A stretch of DNA of 64,000 nt from Longimicrobium sp. (GCF_036388275.1 NZ_DASVSF010000113.1:62001-126000), one strand, 5' to 3'. Counted from the first letter of the stretch, positions 7,373-16,432 are shown. Numbers and translations are program-made. Notes: a model not told the origin generated them from the sequence alone.

Positions 7373-8797
7373 TTACCTGCGGTTCCCGTGCCCGGAGCGG
7401 CGCGCGTACTCCTCCGCGCGGCGGAAGAGCGCGGCGCGGTCGACCACGCGCCCGTTCGCGATGACGGTGTGGATGCGGCGTGTGTTGCGGATGTCGGAAA
7501 GTGGATCCGCATCCAGCAGCACGAGATCGGCCAGCCTGCCGGGCCGGATGGTGCCGAGCGAGTCGAGCGCGCCCAGGTAGGCGGCCGGGTTGTACGTCGC
7601 CGTCCGCAGCGCCTCCATGGGCGTGAGCCCCGCGCGTACGAGCAGCGCCAGCTCGTCGTGCAGCGACAGGCCGGGGACCAGATAGGGGAGCGGCGCGTCC
7701 GTCCCCGCCAGCAGCCGCACACCCGCACGATGCATCTCGCCCGTGCGCTCCAGGCTGAAGAAGGCGGCGACGGTGGAGGTGTCGCTAGGCTCGGCGCGCT
7801 GGAGGCGGGTACGCCACAGGGCCAGCATGGGGCCCGGAACGTAGCGGTGCGCCGACGGGTGCATCACCGAGGTGTCGCCCCGGGCCATGTACGGCTGGTA
7901 GACGGCCAGGGTGGGCGTCAGGGCGGTGCCGGAGTGCGCCAGCATGCTGATCACGGCGGCACAACGCGCGGGATCGTACGTGGCCCGCATGCGGCGCGCG
8001 TGGTCGCGGATGGTCGCAAGCTGGAGCGCCGGCGGCGCGTCGGGCGGCGCCTCGGCGAGTTCGCGCCGCAGCGCCTCGTCCTCGGAGGAGCAGGCGCGCA
8101 TCAGGTCGTCCTCGTGCTCCATACCGTCCTGGTGCCGGGCCGCTTCGCGCGTGCTCACGCCGTGGGGGACGTGGCCGGCCATCTTCACCCCGCGCCGCCG
8201 CGCCTGGTCCGCCGCGGCGAAGTACGCATCGCGAGGCACCCTGGAGTACATCTTGATGAAGTCCGCGCCGGCGGCCACGAGCGAATCGACCGCCCGCCGC
8301 GCCTCGTCCGCCGTGGCGGCGTGCGCCACCCACGGGGTGCGGTTGGCGGGCCCGTCCAGCCGCCCGCCAATCACCATCCGCGGGCCGGCCAGCCGCCCCG
8401 CGCGCACCTCGCCCGTCCAGAACCGCGCGCTGTCGACGTAAAAGCCCATGTCGCGCGCCCCGGTCACGCCATGCGCCAGCAGGAGCGGCGCGGCGAAGTC
8501 CGGAAACTCGTTGCCAAAGGCGTGGACGTGCATGTCCCACAGCCCGGGGATCAGCCACCGCCCGCGCCCGTCGATGCGCCTGGCGCCGCGCGGCACCGCC
8601 GTGGACGCGCTCGGCCCCACGGCGGCGATGCGGCCGCCAACCACGACGACGGTCTGGTCCACCCGCGCAGGCGCGCCGGTGCCATCGATCACCACCACGT
8701 GTGTGATGGCAATCGGCGCATCGGCCGCGTCGGCGGCCGCGCATCCGCTGCCCGACAGGGCGATTACGAGCGCGGCTGCGAGTCGCACGGCGGACAT
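7373..8797 (-). CDS. Secreted amidohydrolase (imidazolonepropionase/prolidase-like)
   Basis: A 474-residue metal-dependent hydrolase of the amidohydrolase superfamily. A signal peptide (VRLAAALVIALSGSGCAAA) suggests export, possibly as a lipoprotein. Next come the beta-sandwich start (VVVIDGTG) and the first metal motif DMHVHAF, a lysine in FIKMYSR (probable carbamylated metal ligand), GHVPHG, and a late TDAPLPY aspartate. The end has the usual PAAYLG-GTIRPGRLADLVLLDADPL remodelling of the sandwich. The start at 8797 is chosen for the signal peptide; a start at 8842 would overlap the upstream gene stop as ATGA. Substrate cannot be assigned. Confidence 0.8.
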   Translation of the reverse strand: MSAVRLAAALVIALSGSGCAAADAADAPIAITHVVVIDGTGAPARVDQTVVVVGGRIAAVGPSASTAVPRGARRIDGRGRWLIPGLWDMHVHAFGNEFPDFAAPLLLAHGVTGARDMGFYVDSARFWTGEVRAGRLAGPRMVIGGRLDGPANRTPWVAHAATADEARRAVDSLVAAGADFIKMYSRVPRDAYFAAADQARRRGVKMAGHVPHGVSTREAARHQDGMEHEDDLMRACSSEDEALRRELAEAPPDAPPALQLATIRDHARRMRATYDPARCAAVISMLAHSGTALTPTLAVYQPYMARGDTSVMHPSAHRYVPGPMLALWRTRLQRAEPSDTSTVAAFFSLERTGEMHRAGVRLLAGTDAPLPYLVPGLSLHDELALLVRAGLTPMEALRTATYNPAAYLGALDSLGTIRPGRLADLVLLDADPLSDIRNTRRIHTVIANGRVVDRAALFRRAEEYARRSGHGNRR

Positions 8798-8841
8798 CAG
8801 CTGATGTGCCCGGAAGCGTCCGGACGAATCCGGCGCGGGCA

Positions 8842-10143
8842 TCAGTCGATCCAGCCGGCACCGCCCCCGCTGAATCGCGGGTTCACCACGGGGCTGACGC
8901 GAGAGCCGAAGGTATACGACACTCCCATCGTCATGAAGTACTGAAAGCCGGTCGCCAGCTGCCGCCGGCGAAGCAGCACCTCCTCGTCCGTCGCCTCGCC
9001 GGCCGCCAGGTAGATCTGGTCGCGGAGGCGGTTGTAGGAGCCGCTCAGGTCCAGCGACAGCCCGCGCATCAGGTTCAGCTCTACCTGGCCCCCCAGCTGA
9101 AAGCGGTTCTGGGCGAAATTGTCCAGAAAGCTCCCCGCCGCCGCCCCCACGTCGATGCTGCCCCACGGCTGTCGCGCCACCGCGCCAACCCGCAGCATCT
9201 GCTGCACGCGCCCCTCTTCCGTGCGCTCGAAGACGGTGCGCTCCAGGTAGTCGTACCACGCGGGGCCCACCGAATAGCGGGCGGTCAGCTGGCGCCGGGT
9301 GGACTCGGAGTACGGAAACAAGTTGTACTCGATGGCCGGGGCAATGCGGACCGCCATGTCCTGGTTGTAGTAGGTGGACCGCGACGCGGAGCCGGTGATG
9401 CCCGCCGAAACGTGTGCGCCCAGGCTGCGGACCGCGAGAACGTCCAGGCCACGGCCGGACTGCGCGTTGGTGAACACCGTGGCGGAATCGATCTCGAACC
9501 GCGTTTCGCTCTCGCTGCCGTTCAGGGAAAGCCTCAGCTTCCACTGCTCGGTGATCCGGGACGCGCTCAGCGATCCGTACAGGTTGCGGCTGGAGTACGT
9601 CTGCTCGCCATTCAGGAACGTGCGCCCGCTCACCTGCATGGTCCAGTGGTTCCACGGGTCGCGCGCCGGCGCTGCGGCCTTCGGCGAGTCCGGCGCGGTG
9701 TACGTTACGCGCAGGTTGGCGGCTTGCGGCGTCTCGGCGGCGTAGCGCACCAGCCCCAGCTTGATGGCCCCGGCGAGCCCGGACCGGCGCGCCTCTTCCG
9801 AGGCATTGGGCTCGCTGTTGTACGTGAGCGTGGAGTTCACCCCCGCGTACCTGCCCTGGCCCAGAAAGGCCAGGGTGTAGGCGCTGCCCCCCGCCCCCGT
9901 CTCCTGGCTGGTGATCAGCACGTGCACCTCGGCGTCGCCGCGGTCGCGCACGTGGGTGACGAACGCGATCTCCGTCTGAAAGAAGTCGCGGTCGCAGTAG
10001 AACCCGCTGCAGTCCAGGTACACGCGAACGGCCGTGCCCTGGGCATGGGGGGTGCCCGTCGTCTGCGCGTGGACGGCGGGCGACAGGGTTGCTGCCGTCG
10101 TTGCGCAAACGAGCACGGCCGCGGCGATCCGCAGGATCTTCAT
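8842..10143 (-). CDS. Outer-membrane beta-barrel-like protein
   Basis: A 433-residue exported protein: signal peptide MKILRIAAAVLVCATTAAT ending near AVHA, then an N-terminal domain (YLDCSGFYCDRDFFQTEI, a two-cysteine loop) and about 270 residues of alternating amphipathic strands rich in Tyr/Arg/Ser (for example ESTRRQLTARYSVG, FQLGGQVELNLMRGLSLDLSG, QYFMTMGVSYTFG). A C-terminal aromatic strand supports a barrel in the outer membrane. The ATG at 10143 is used because upstream residues of the open frame lack signal character. It precedes, and may be co-transcribed with, the exported amidohydrolase. No named family recognised. Confidence 0.65.
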   Translation of the reverse strand: MKILRIAAAVLVCATTAATLSPAVHAQTTGTPHAQGTAVRVYLDCSGFYCDRDFFQTEIAFVTHVRDRGDAEVHVLITSQETGAGGSAYTLAFLGQGRYAGVNSTLTYNSEPNASEEARRSGLAGAIKLGLVRYAAETPQAANLRVTYTAPDSPKAAAPARDPWNHWTMQVSGRTFLNGEQTYSSRNLYGSLSASRITEQWKLRLSLNGSESETRFEIDSATVFTNAQSGRGLDVLAVRSLGAHVSAGITGSASRSTYYNQDMAVRIAPAIEYNLFPYSESTRRQLTARYSVGPAWYDYLERTVFERTEEGRVQQMLRVGAVARQPWGSIDVGAAAGSFLDNFAQNRFQLGGQVELNLMRGLSLDLSGSYNRLRDQIYLAAGEATDEEVLLRRRQLATGFQYFMTMGVSYTFGSRVSPVVNPRFSGGGAGWID

Positions 10144-10266
10144 GTGTGTGGTGTTCGGGGGGACGGCAAAGGCGGGGATTGCGACCGGGAGTACAACGCT
10201 GGCGTGCGGCGTACCCGGACGCACCAGCCGGGTTCCGGCCCGGCGAACATCGTTTGCGTGCGGCCG

Positions 10267-11517
10267 TCAGGCGGGGATGGAGCCGGCGATCGCGTCGAGG
10301 ATGTCGTCCGCGGGGGAGCGCGCCTGGCGCGTGTAGCGGGCGAAGAACTCGGCGGCTTCGTCGATGTCCTCTCCGCCGAAGAACGCGGGCATCGCCGCGG
10401 CGCCGGAAAGCGCGATGCCGGCCAGCTCCGCGGCGGTCGCGGCAATGCGCGGGTCGGAGAGCCCGTCGCGCCCAGCCCCGACAAGCAGCGCGGGATCGGG
10501 GTCGCCGAGGAGATCGGCGGCGGCATGCAGGCTGGGGGCGTGATAGGCGATGCCGGCCAGCAGAACCAAGGGCGCGGCGTACCACTCCGGCGCCACGACG
10601 TCGGCCGAGCGGACCTCGGCGAAGCCTTTGGGGCGCACCTCGGGAAAGAGCGTGGTCAGGTGCAGGTGCCAGTCTTCCATCCGCACGCACCCGCGCCGGT
10701 TCCACTCGTCGAACGAAAGGAAGCCCGGGCCGGGTGACATCACCATCGGCGCCCGCAGGGCGAAGTCCAGGTACTCGGCCACGGGGTCGTCACAGGCGAA
10801 GCACCCGGTGCGGCCCCCGTCCAGCTCGCGCCACACCCGCGCGCGAAAGCTGCGGTCCCCGGTCGGCTCGCCGCGGTAGACGGGCGAGCTGGCGAAGATG
10901 GCGGTGACGTACGGCGCCATGGCGTTCCACACCCGCCAGCGCGCGAGCGGATCCGCCCCGAAGTCCAGGCTCACCTGCATGGCGGCGGTCTGCCGCATCA
11001 TCCGCTCGCCGCCGGTGCCGAGCGACTGCATGAACTCCGTCATCCGCACGTAGCGCGCGCCAGGCAGCTGCAGCGGCACCGTCTCGAGCCCGTTCCGCGG
11101 CTCGATGCCCACGGACAGCAGTTCCACGCCCTCCTCCCGCATCTCCCGGGTCAGCGGCGCGACGGCGGCGCGAAGGCCCTGGACCAACGCCGTCGCGGAC
11201 GGCAAGGCCGGGGCGCTCAACTCGATCTGCCCGCCCGGCTCGTACGTGATGATCCCGCCGTCGGGGAGGACGAACCTGGGGACGCCGTACGAACTGGGCT
11301 CTTCGCGCCAGCAGTGGCGCTCGGCAAACTGGCGGAGGAGCGGCAGCGTGGAGGGCCCGTCCGCCGCCTGGATGGGCACCTGCACCCCGCTTTCGGCGGA
11401 GACAGGGATCAGCTCCACCTCCGCGCCGATGCGCGGGCGCGGGACGGAACGGGCGGGCGACAGCGCGAACGAGTTTTCACGCAGGTCGGAGAGCAGGGCG
11501 GCGCGGTCCAGCGTCAT
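10267..11517 (-). CDS. egtA: EgtA-like glutamate-cysteine ligase (GCS2 family)
   Basis: A 416-residue ATP-grasp-like ligase expected to join L-glutamate and L-cysteine into gamma-glutamylcysteine, the sulfur donor used by mycobacterial-type EgtB. The N-terminal RIGAEVELIPV and the Glu-rich sheet element PGGQIELSAPALPS are typical of GCS2 enzymes, as are RMTEFMQSLGTGGERMMRQTAAMQVSLDFG and the later EVRSADVVAPEWYAAPL segment. It starts 8 nt after egtD ends and is third in the egtB-egtD-egtA run, which is the main reason to assign EgtA rather than glutathione GshA. Confidence 0.85.
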   Translation of the reverse strand: MTLDRAALLSDLRENSFALSPARSVPRPRIGAEVELIPVSAESGVQVPIQAADGPSTLPLLRQFAERHCWREEPSSYGVPRFVLPDGGIITYEPGGQIELSAPALPSATALVQGLRAAVAPLTREMREEGVELLSVGIEPRNGLETVPLQLPGARYVRMTEFMQSLGTGGERMMRQTAAMQVSLDFGADPLARWRVWNAMAPYVTAIFASSPVYRGEPTGDRSFRARVWRELDGGRTGCFACDDPVAEYLDFALRAPMVMSPGPGFLSFDEWNRRGCVRMEDWHLHLTTLFPEVRPKGFAEVRSADVVAPEWYAAPLVLLAGIAYHAPSLHAAADLLGDPDPALLVGAGRDGLSDPRIAATAAELAGIALSGAAAMPAFFGGEDIDEAAEFFARYTRQARSPADDILDAIAGSIPA

Positions 11518-11525
11518 CGCTCCGC

Positions 11526-12491
11526 TCACCCCACCGGTGACGCCAGCACCAGCGCGTAGAGCGCGTCGTCGTCCGTCGTCCACTCGTCCACTCGCAGCCC
11601 CGACGCGGCGAACATCGCATCCACACTGCCGCGGTCGTGCTTGGCGGAAATCTCGGTGCGGATGGTTTCGCCCGCCGTGAAGGAGAACGTGCCGGCACCG
11701 GGCACGGCCACCACTTGCTCTCGAAGCGCCACCAGGTGCATCTCGATCCAGTGGTCCACCGCATTGTACGACGCCCGGTGCTCCCAGGCGTCCACGTCGA
11801 AGTCCGCCCCCGCCTGGGCGTTGACCACGCGCAGCATGTTGCGGTTGAACGCGGCTGTCACCCCCGCTGCATCGTTGTAGGCCGCCTCGATCACCGCGGG
11901 GTCCTTGCGCAGGTCTACGCCCATCAGGAACCGGTCGCCCCCGCTCATCCGCTCGCGCACCCGCCGCAGGAGGGCCACCGCGTCGTCCGGCGCGAAGTTG
12001 CCGATGGTGCTGCCCAGGAACGCGTGCATCGCCGGCGCGGGCAATCCATCCGGAAGGGCGAACGCGTCCGTAAAATCCGCCACCACCGGCACGACCTGGA
12101 TGGATGGATAGTCGCGGCCGATCCGCCCGGCCGACTCGTCCAGGAACTCGGCGCTCACGTCCACCGGCACGTAAACGGACGAATCCGCCGCCGCGCTGAT
12201 CGCGTCCAGCACGATGCGTGTCTTTTCCGCGCTGCCGGCCCCCAGTTCGATGAGGGCTCGGGGCTTCAGCGCGGCGACCCACACGGGCATCCAGCGCGCC
12301 AAGAGTGTCCGCTCGGTGCGCGTCAGGTAGTATTCGGGAAGCCGGGTGATCTCCTCGAACAGTCGCGAGCCGTGCTCGTCGTAAAAGAAGCGCGGCGGCA
12401 GCTCCTTCCGCGGGCGCGACAATCCATCCGCCACGGCGCGCACGGCGGTGGCATCCACGGCCGGGGAGGGCGGGAGGGCGACGTCAGTCAT
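11526..12491 (-). CDS. egtD: L-histidine N(alpha)-methyltransferase EgtD
   Basis: A 321-residue SAM-dependent enzyme that trimethylates histidine to hercynine, the first committed step of ergothioneine synthesis. Family signatures are PPRFFYDEHGSRLFEEIT, LPEYYLTRTE, the SAM-binding ELGAGSAEKTR, YVPVDVS, GSTIGNF and the substrate-region FNRNMLRVVN. A length near 320 residues is usual. It overlaps the end of egtB by 8 nt and is followed by egtA after 8 nt, so the three are one operon read towards lower coordinates. Confidence 0.95.
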   Translation of the reverse strand: MTDVALPPSPAVDATAVRAVADGLSRPRKELPPRFFYDEHGSRLFEEITRLPEYYLTRTERTLLARWMPVWVAALKPRALIELGAGSAEKTRIVLDAISAAADSSVYVPVDVSAEFLDESAGRIGRDYPSIQVVPVVADFTDAFALPDGLPAPAMHAFLGSTIGNFAPDDAVALLRRVRERMSGGDRFLMGVDLRKDPAVIEAAYNDAAGVTAAFNRNMLRVVNAQAGADFDVDAWEHRASYNAVDHWIEMHLVALREQVVAVPGAGTFSFTAGETIRTEISAKHDRGSVDAMFAASGLRVDEWTTDDDALYALVLASPVG

Positions 12492-13809
12492 CCTGCGCCA
12501 CCCGGAAGCCGCTGAAGATCTGTCGCCGGATGGGGTAGTCCCAGTTGCGGAAGGTGTTGCGGATGGCGCCCGGCCGCGTGGCCCACGATCCGCCGCGCAG
12601 CACCTTGTAGTCGGGGCCGAAGAACACCTCGCTGTACTCGGGATAGGGAAACGTCTGATAGCCGGGCCAGGGCGCGAAGTCGCTGGACGTCCACTCCCAC
12701 ACGTCGCCGATCATTCCGTAGCAGCCGATGGGCGACAGGTTGCCCGGATAGGCGCCCGTCTGCGCCGGCTCGAACGAGAGCTGGTCGAGGTTGGCGTCGA
12801 ACGCGGTCGGCGGCTCGTCGCCCCAGGGATACGTGCGCTTGGTGGCGGATGCGGGATCCCACGACGCGGCCGCCTCCCACTCGTGCTCCGTCAGCAGGCG
12901 CTTGCCGGCCCAGTTGCAGTACGCCTCGGCCTCGTACCAGCAGACGTGGCACACGGGGCGGTCGGGATCGACGGCCATCTCGCGGTCCATCGACCGCGTC
13001 CACCACGCGCCGTCGTGCCGCTCCCAGAACTGCGGCGCCACCAGCCCTGCGTCCTCGCGGTGCTTCCATCCCGCGTCGGACCACAGGGCCCGCGCCTGGT
13101 ATCCGCCGTCCTCGATGAAGCGCGCGAACTCGCCGTTGGTCACCGCCCACGCGCCGATGCGGAAGGGCGCCAGCTCCACCGCGTGCCGCGGCCGCTCGTT
13201 GTCGTACGCCGCCGTGCGGTCGTCCGTGCCGATCTCCACGGTGCCGCCGGGAAAGCGGACCATACCGTCGTCGTCAGCCGCCATCGGACGCCCGCGCGGC
13301 GTGGCGATGGCGCGCGGCGCTCGGTAGCGCGTTTCGTCGCCCCTCAGCTGCAGGGCCTGCAGGATGGTCTCATTGTGCTGGTACTCGTGCTGGGCGACCA
13401 TGCGGTAGACGTAGCCGCCGTCCAGCAGCCCGGGATCGGCGCGGCCGGCGTCGCCCGCCTGCACGTGGTCCAGCACGGTGCGGCGGACGGAGGCCATGTG
13501 GTCCAGCGTGTCGGCCAGGCGGGGAAGCGCCAGCTGGCCGCGGACGGAGCGGGGGTTCTCGAACGGGTTGAACATCCCCGGCATTTCGCCGAAGCGCACC
13601 GGCCCCTCCAGGTTGCGCACCAGCCATAGCTCCTCGAAGTGCGCGATGTGGCCCATGTCCCACACGACGGGGCTCATGAGCTTGTCGTGCTGGTTCATCA
13701 GCTCGGCCTCGGGGACGGGCGAAACCAGCAGCAGCGTGCGCTCGCGGGCGTCCTGCAGCAGGGCCGCGACTTCGCGCGGAGTGGGAGTGGGCGGGTGGGG
13801 GCGGGACAT
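12484..13809 (-). CDS. egtB: Ergothioneine sulfoxide synthase EgtB
   Basis: A 441-residue non-haem iron enzyme that uses oxygen to join hercynine to a thiol, forming the sulfoxide. An N-terminal DinB-like helical domain supplies the iron ligands: HIAHFEE (about 54-57) and HEYQHNE (His141 and His145). The C-terminal formylglycine-generating-enzyme-like domain (about 180-441) carries VTNGEFARFIEDGGY, CWYEAEAYCNWAGKRL, EWEAAA, GDVWEWTSS and RGGSWA. A start eight codons upstream (13833) is also possible. First gene of egtB-egtD-egtA. No egtC (gamma-glutamyl hydrolase) or egtE (lyase) is present nearby. Confidence 0.95.
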   Translation of the reverse strand: MSRPHPPTPTPREVAALLQDARERTLLLVSPVPEAELMNQHDKLMSPVVWDMGHIAHFEELWLVRNLEGPVRFGEMPGMFNPFENPRSVRGQLALPRLADTLDHMASVRRTVLDHVQAGDAGRADPGLLDGGYVYRMVAQHEYQHNETILQALQLRGDETRYRAPRAIATPRGRPMAADDDGMVRFPGGTVEIGTDDRTAAYDNERPRHAVELAPFRIGAWAVTNGEFARFIEDGGYQARALWSDAGWKHREDAGLVAPQFWERHDGAWWTRSMDREMAVDPDRPVCHVCWYEAEAYCNWAGKRLLTEHEWEAAASWDPASATKRTYPWGDEPPTAFDANLDQLSFEPAQTGAYPGNLSPIGCYGMIGDVWEWTSSDFAPWPGYQTFPYPEYSEVFFGPDYKVLRGGSWATRPGAIRNTFRNWDYPIRRQIFSGFRVAQDD

Positions 13810-13924
13810 GAAACCAGTCTCTGGTGGTCGCATAGTGGCGGGATCAAGCTAGACCTGCCCGCCGGGGAACGCCACGATGTTGTGGATGATCACGGGAGGC
13901 GTGTGCGCATGTCGCAGGTTTGTC

Positions 13925-14637
13925 GCACGAAAATTTGATGCCGCGCCCGGTTGGAGGGCTCGAAGCGCGAGTTGTCATCCAGAGGGCCCAAGCGCACAGA
14001 ACTCGCCCGCAGCACACCCGCCGCGGGCCGAAGGAGCCAGCCTGGGGCACGTACAAGCCAGGGCGCGGCAGCGGTCACGGATGCAGAGGGCCTCGGCTGC
14101 CGTGGGGCCCTCACCCGTCCTCGCCTAGGCTCGTCCACCCTCTCCCACAAACAGCGTGGGAGAGGGGGTACACTTCGGGGGTTTGGCGCACGACAGCGCC
14201 CACAGAGCAGGGGCCCCGGCTCCGCTGGGGCGACTAAAGTCGCGGCAACAAAGGCCCAAAGTCCGCCTTCGCGGACTGCTCGCGCAGTGGTGTGCGCGAG
14301 GCCAGCCGGAGCGCGGTTCAGGTCTCCCCCTCCCCTGCGCAGCGGGGGACGGGGGCCGGGGGGAGGGGGCTCTGGCGGCATGCACCGGCACCCCATCGAA
14401 CCCCACCTGAAGTTCTCCCCTCTCCCGGCGCAGTTTGCCGGGGGAGGGGTCGGGGGAGGGGCCACCCGCGGCATGCGAGGCACCCAGTCGAACCGCGATC
14501 GACGTTCTCCTCTCTCCCGCGCAGTTTGCGGGGGAGAGGCCGGGAGAGGGGGCACCGGGCTGGCTCCCTTCCCCCGCGGGGTTTGCGGGGGAAGGGCTGG
14601 GGATGGGGGGCGCTCGTCGCACCCACCCGATCCAGCC
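13925..14637. repeat. Intergenic repeat block 2: mosaic of at least five palindromic modules
   Basis: About 700 bp between egtB and tag contain no credible gene. Reading along the plus strand: a long module with GCGGGCCGAAGGAG and GAGGGCCTCGGCTGCCGTGG (13970-14130); a hairpin CTCTCCCACAAACAGCGTGG (14146-14170); a module with GCGACTAAAGTCGC and CCGCCTTCGCGG (14226-14275); a C-rich/G-rich CCCCTGCGCAGCGGGG hairpin (about 14325-14365); and GCGCAGTTTGCCGG or GCGCAGTTTGCGGG hairpins (14428-14600). The same modules recur near 18.0, 41.5-41.9, 45.2-45.7 and 62.5-63.0 kb. Confidence 0.85.
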
Positions 14638-15180
14638 TCACCCGGACCGAACTTCCGCCCACGCCGGCCCCGCCGCGAGCACTCGCGCGTAGACCGGGCA
14701 CTCGGGCGTGTGCGCGCCGCGAAGGTAGCCGGTGCTCATCAGGAACTCGCCCACGATCTCGCCGCCCGTAAAGCGGAACGTCGTTTTGAACAGCTTCACC
14801 CACTCCGCCTTCTCCCGCGGATGGTGCGCGTTCAGCCATTCCGCGAATCCCCCGTACTCCGCGCGAAGCTGCTGGATTCGGCGGGCGTTCTCGATCACCG
14901 CGTCCACCTTCAGCCGGTTGCGGATGATGCCGGCGTCCGCCAGCAGGCGCGCGCGGTCCTCGTCACCGTACGCCGCCACCCGATCCACGTCGAACCCGTG
15001 GAACGCGGCGCGGAAGGCGTCGCGCTTCTTGAGGATCGTCAGCCACGACAGCCCGGCCTGGTTGATCTCCAGCGCCAGCCGCTCCAGCAGCTCATCGTCC
15101 CCCTCCAGCGGAAAGCCGTATTCGTGATCGTGATAGGGGCCGTGGACGGGATGGCCGGGCGCGGCGTCGCAGTAGGACAT
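14638..15180 (-). CDS. tag: DNA-3-methyladenine glycosylase I
   Basis: A 180-residue base-excision repair enzyme that removes 3-methyladenine from alkylated DNA. The N-terminus has the zinc cysteine at position 4 and YHDHEYGFP, the family YHDxEWG motif with Trp to Tyr. The catalytic core LALEINQAGLSWLTILKKR contains the conserved glutamate, and the C-terminal GAHTPECPVY supplies the remaining His and Cys zinc ligands. Length matches E. coli Tag. The gene ends directly against repeat block 2 and stands alone, unlinked to an Ada-type regulator. Confidence 0.93.
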   Translation of the reverse strand: MSYCDAAPGHPVHGPYHDHEYGFPLEGDDELLERLALEINQAGLSWLTILKKRDAFRAAFHGFDVDRVAAYGDEDRARLLADAGIIRNRLKVDAVIENARRIQQLRAEYGGFAEWLNAHHPREKAEWVKLFKTTFRFTGGEIVGEFLMSTGYLRGAHTPECPVYARVLAAGPAWAEVRSG

Positions 15181-15410
15181 TGGGAGATGCGTGGGTGCGT
15201 TGGTGCGTCAGTGCGCGTTGGTTGACGATGCGGCGGCGTCGCGGGATTGGCAACGATCCTGGCGGGCGGATGCAGCGTTCGGGGACCGTGGCGCATCCAA
15301 GCGGGTAGAGCAAGTGTGATCGGCGTGGCTGACGGCGCCCCTGCGGCCATTTTCCGCAACGCCGCTTTCGCCCGATCGCCTTCCTATTTCCCGAACGGCG
15401 GGTGCGCGCT

Positions 15411-15416
15411 AGTATA
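15411..15416 (+). promoter_or_regulatory. Possible -10 element upstream of the phosphoribulokinase
   Basis: The rest of the 310 bp gap from 15181 shows only GTGCGT-type short repeats (15190-15220) and no gene. TAGTAT at 15411-15416 is a reasonable -10 box 35 bp before the leader ORF, but I see no good -35 at the right distance. Confidence 0.25.
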
Positions 15417-15450
15417 CCCGTTCACCCCGTCTTGATCCGGAGATCCGTTC

Positions 15451-15498
15451 ATGGCCGGCAAACACACGGCGCGCCCACGCGCGGCAAAGCATGTCTGA
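15451..15498 (+). CDS. Possible 15-codon leader ORF overlapping the phosphoribulokinase start
   Basis: An ATG at 15451 is preceded by GGAG at good spacing (8 nt), better than anything in front of the kinase ATG at 15491. The frame runs 15 codons (MAGKHTARPRAAKHV) and stops at 15496-15498, overlapping the kinase start by 8 nt in the arrangement ATGTCTGA. This suggests translational coupling through a short leader, or else a mis-set kinase start. Evidence is only the ribosome site and overlap. Confidence 0.35.
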   Translation: MAGKHTARPRAAKHV

Positions 15499-16432
15499 CC
15501 TCCAGGGCGACGCGCCGCGGCACCTTCCGTTCGTCCTGGGCATCGTCGGCGACTCGGGCAGCGGCAAGAGCACCGTGGCCCGCGGCGTCCGCGAGCTCAT
15601 CGGCCCGGCGCGCGTGTCGACGCTGGAACTGGACGATTACCACCGGTACAGCCGCGCCGAGCGCCACGAGCTGGGGCTGACGCCGCTGAACCCGCTGGTG
15701 CACAACCTGGCGCTGATGCAGGAGCACCTGCAGCTGCTGCGGCGCGGGCGGCCGGTGCGCAACCGCAGCTACGACCACACCGACGGCAGCTTTGGCCCCA
15801 TGCGCACGCTGGAGCCCGAGGAAGTGGTGCTCGCCCGCGGGCTGCTGGGCTTTCCCACCGACGAGCTGCGGTCCGTGTACGACCTGGCGGTGTTCCTGTA
15901 TCCCGAGCCGGACCTGCTCTTCCGGTGGAAGCTTCGGCGCGACACCAAGTCGCGCGGCTATACCGAAGCCGAGGTGCTCAAGAGCATCGCCCGCCACCTG
16001 GTAGACAGCAAGCTGTACGTGCTGCCCCAGGCCGACCGCGCCGACCTGGTGGTGCGCTACGAGATTCCCGACTGGGAGGCGCCCGACTCCGAGGTGCAGA
16101 CCACGCTGGTCCTTCGCCGCGCCGCGGCCGACGCGGTGCGCAGCGATGGAATCCACAGCCTGGGCGCGCACGTGGCGATGGAGGACGGCGAGGGCGGCGA
16201 CCTGACGGTGCGCGTCGCCAGCACCCTGCCCCGCGAGGTGGTGGATGCGTGGGGACGCGACCGGTTCCCGGAGAGCTACGACCAGGCCGCGTTCGGCACC
16301 TACCAGGACGAGGCGGGCGAAGAAGGGCACCTGGTGCCGCTGGCGTTCACCGAAATCCTGATCGCCGACCTTACGCAAAAGCTTCGGCGCCCGACCGAAT
16401 CCCTCGCCAACGCCGCCGGATCAGCCGTCTGA
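15491..16432 (+). CDS. prk: Phosphoribulokinase-family kinase
   Basis: A 313-residue P-loop kinase. GIVGDSGSGKST (17-28) is the Walker A motif, followed by LELDDYHRYSRAERHELGLTPLNP, the ribulose-5-phosphate-binding stretch of class II (cyanobacterial-type) phosphoribulokinases, NRSYDHTDGSFGP, and FLYPEPDLLFRWKLRRD with basic residues for the phosphate. The expected product is ribulose 1,5-bisphosphate. No RuBisCO or other Calvin gene is in the window, so a role outside carbon fixation (or a distant RuBisCO) must be considered; a uridine-kinase-like activity is the alternative. A short leader ORF overlaps its start. Confidence 0.8.
   Translation: MSDLQGDAPRHLPFVLGIVGDSGSGKSTVARGVRELIGPARVSTLELDDYHRYSRAERHELGLTPLNPLVHNLALMQEHLQLLRRGRPVRNRSYDHTDGSFGPMRTLEPEEVVLARGLLGFPTDELRSVYDLAVFLYPEPDLLFRWKLRRDTKSRGYTEAEVLKSIARHLVDSKLYVLPQADRADLVVRYEIPDWEAPDSEVQTTLVLRRAAADAVRSDGIHSLGAHVAMEDGEGGDLTVRVASTLPREVVDAWGRDRFPESYDQAAFGTYQDEAGEEGHLVPLAFTEILIADLTQKLRRPTESLANAAGSAV

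Noticed and set aside
7373..10705. A 1110-codon minus-strand frame ending in the amidohydrolase
   Set aside because: Upstream of 8842 it is Arg/Pro/Gly/Ala-rich text opposite in frame to the beta-barrel and EgtA genes; high GC keeps wrong frames open.
14125..14692. Several 80-220 codon ORFs within repeat block 2
   Set aside because: Their recurring strings such as LSPAQFAGE and PSPGKLRRE arise from translating the palindromic modules and reappear in every block; not genes.
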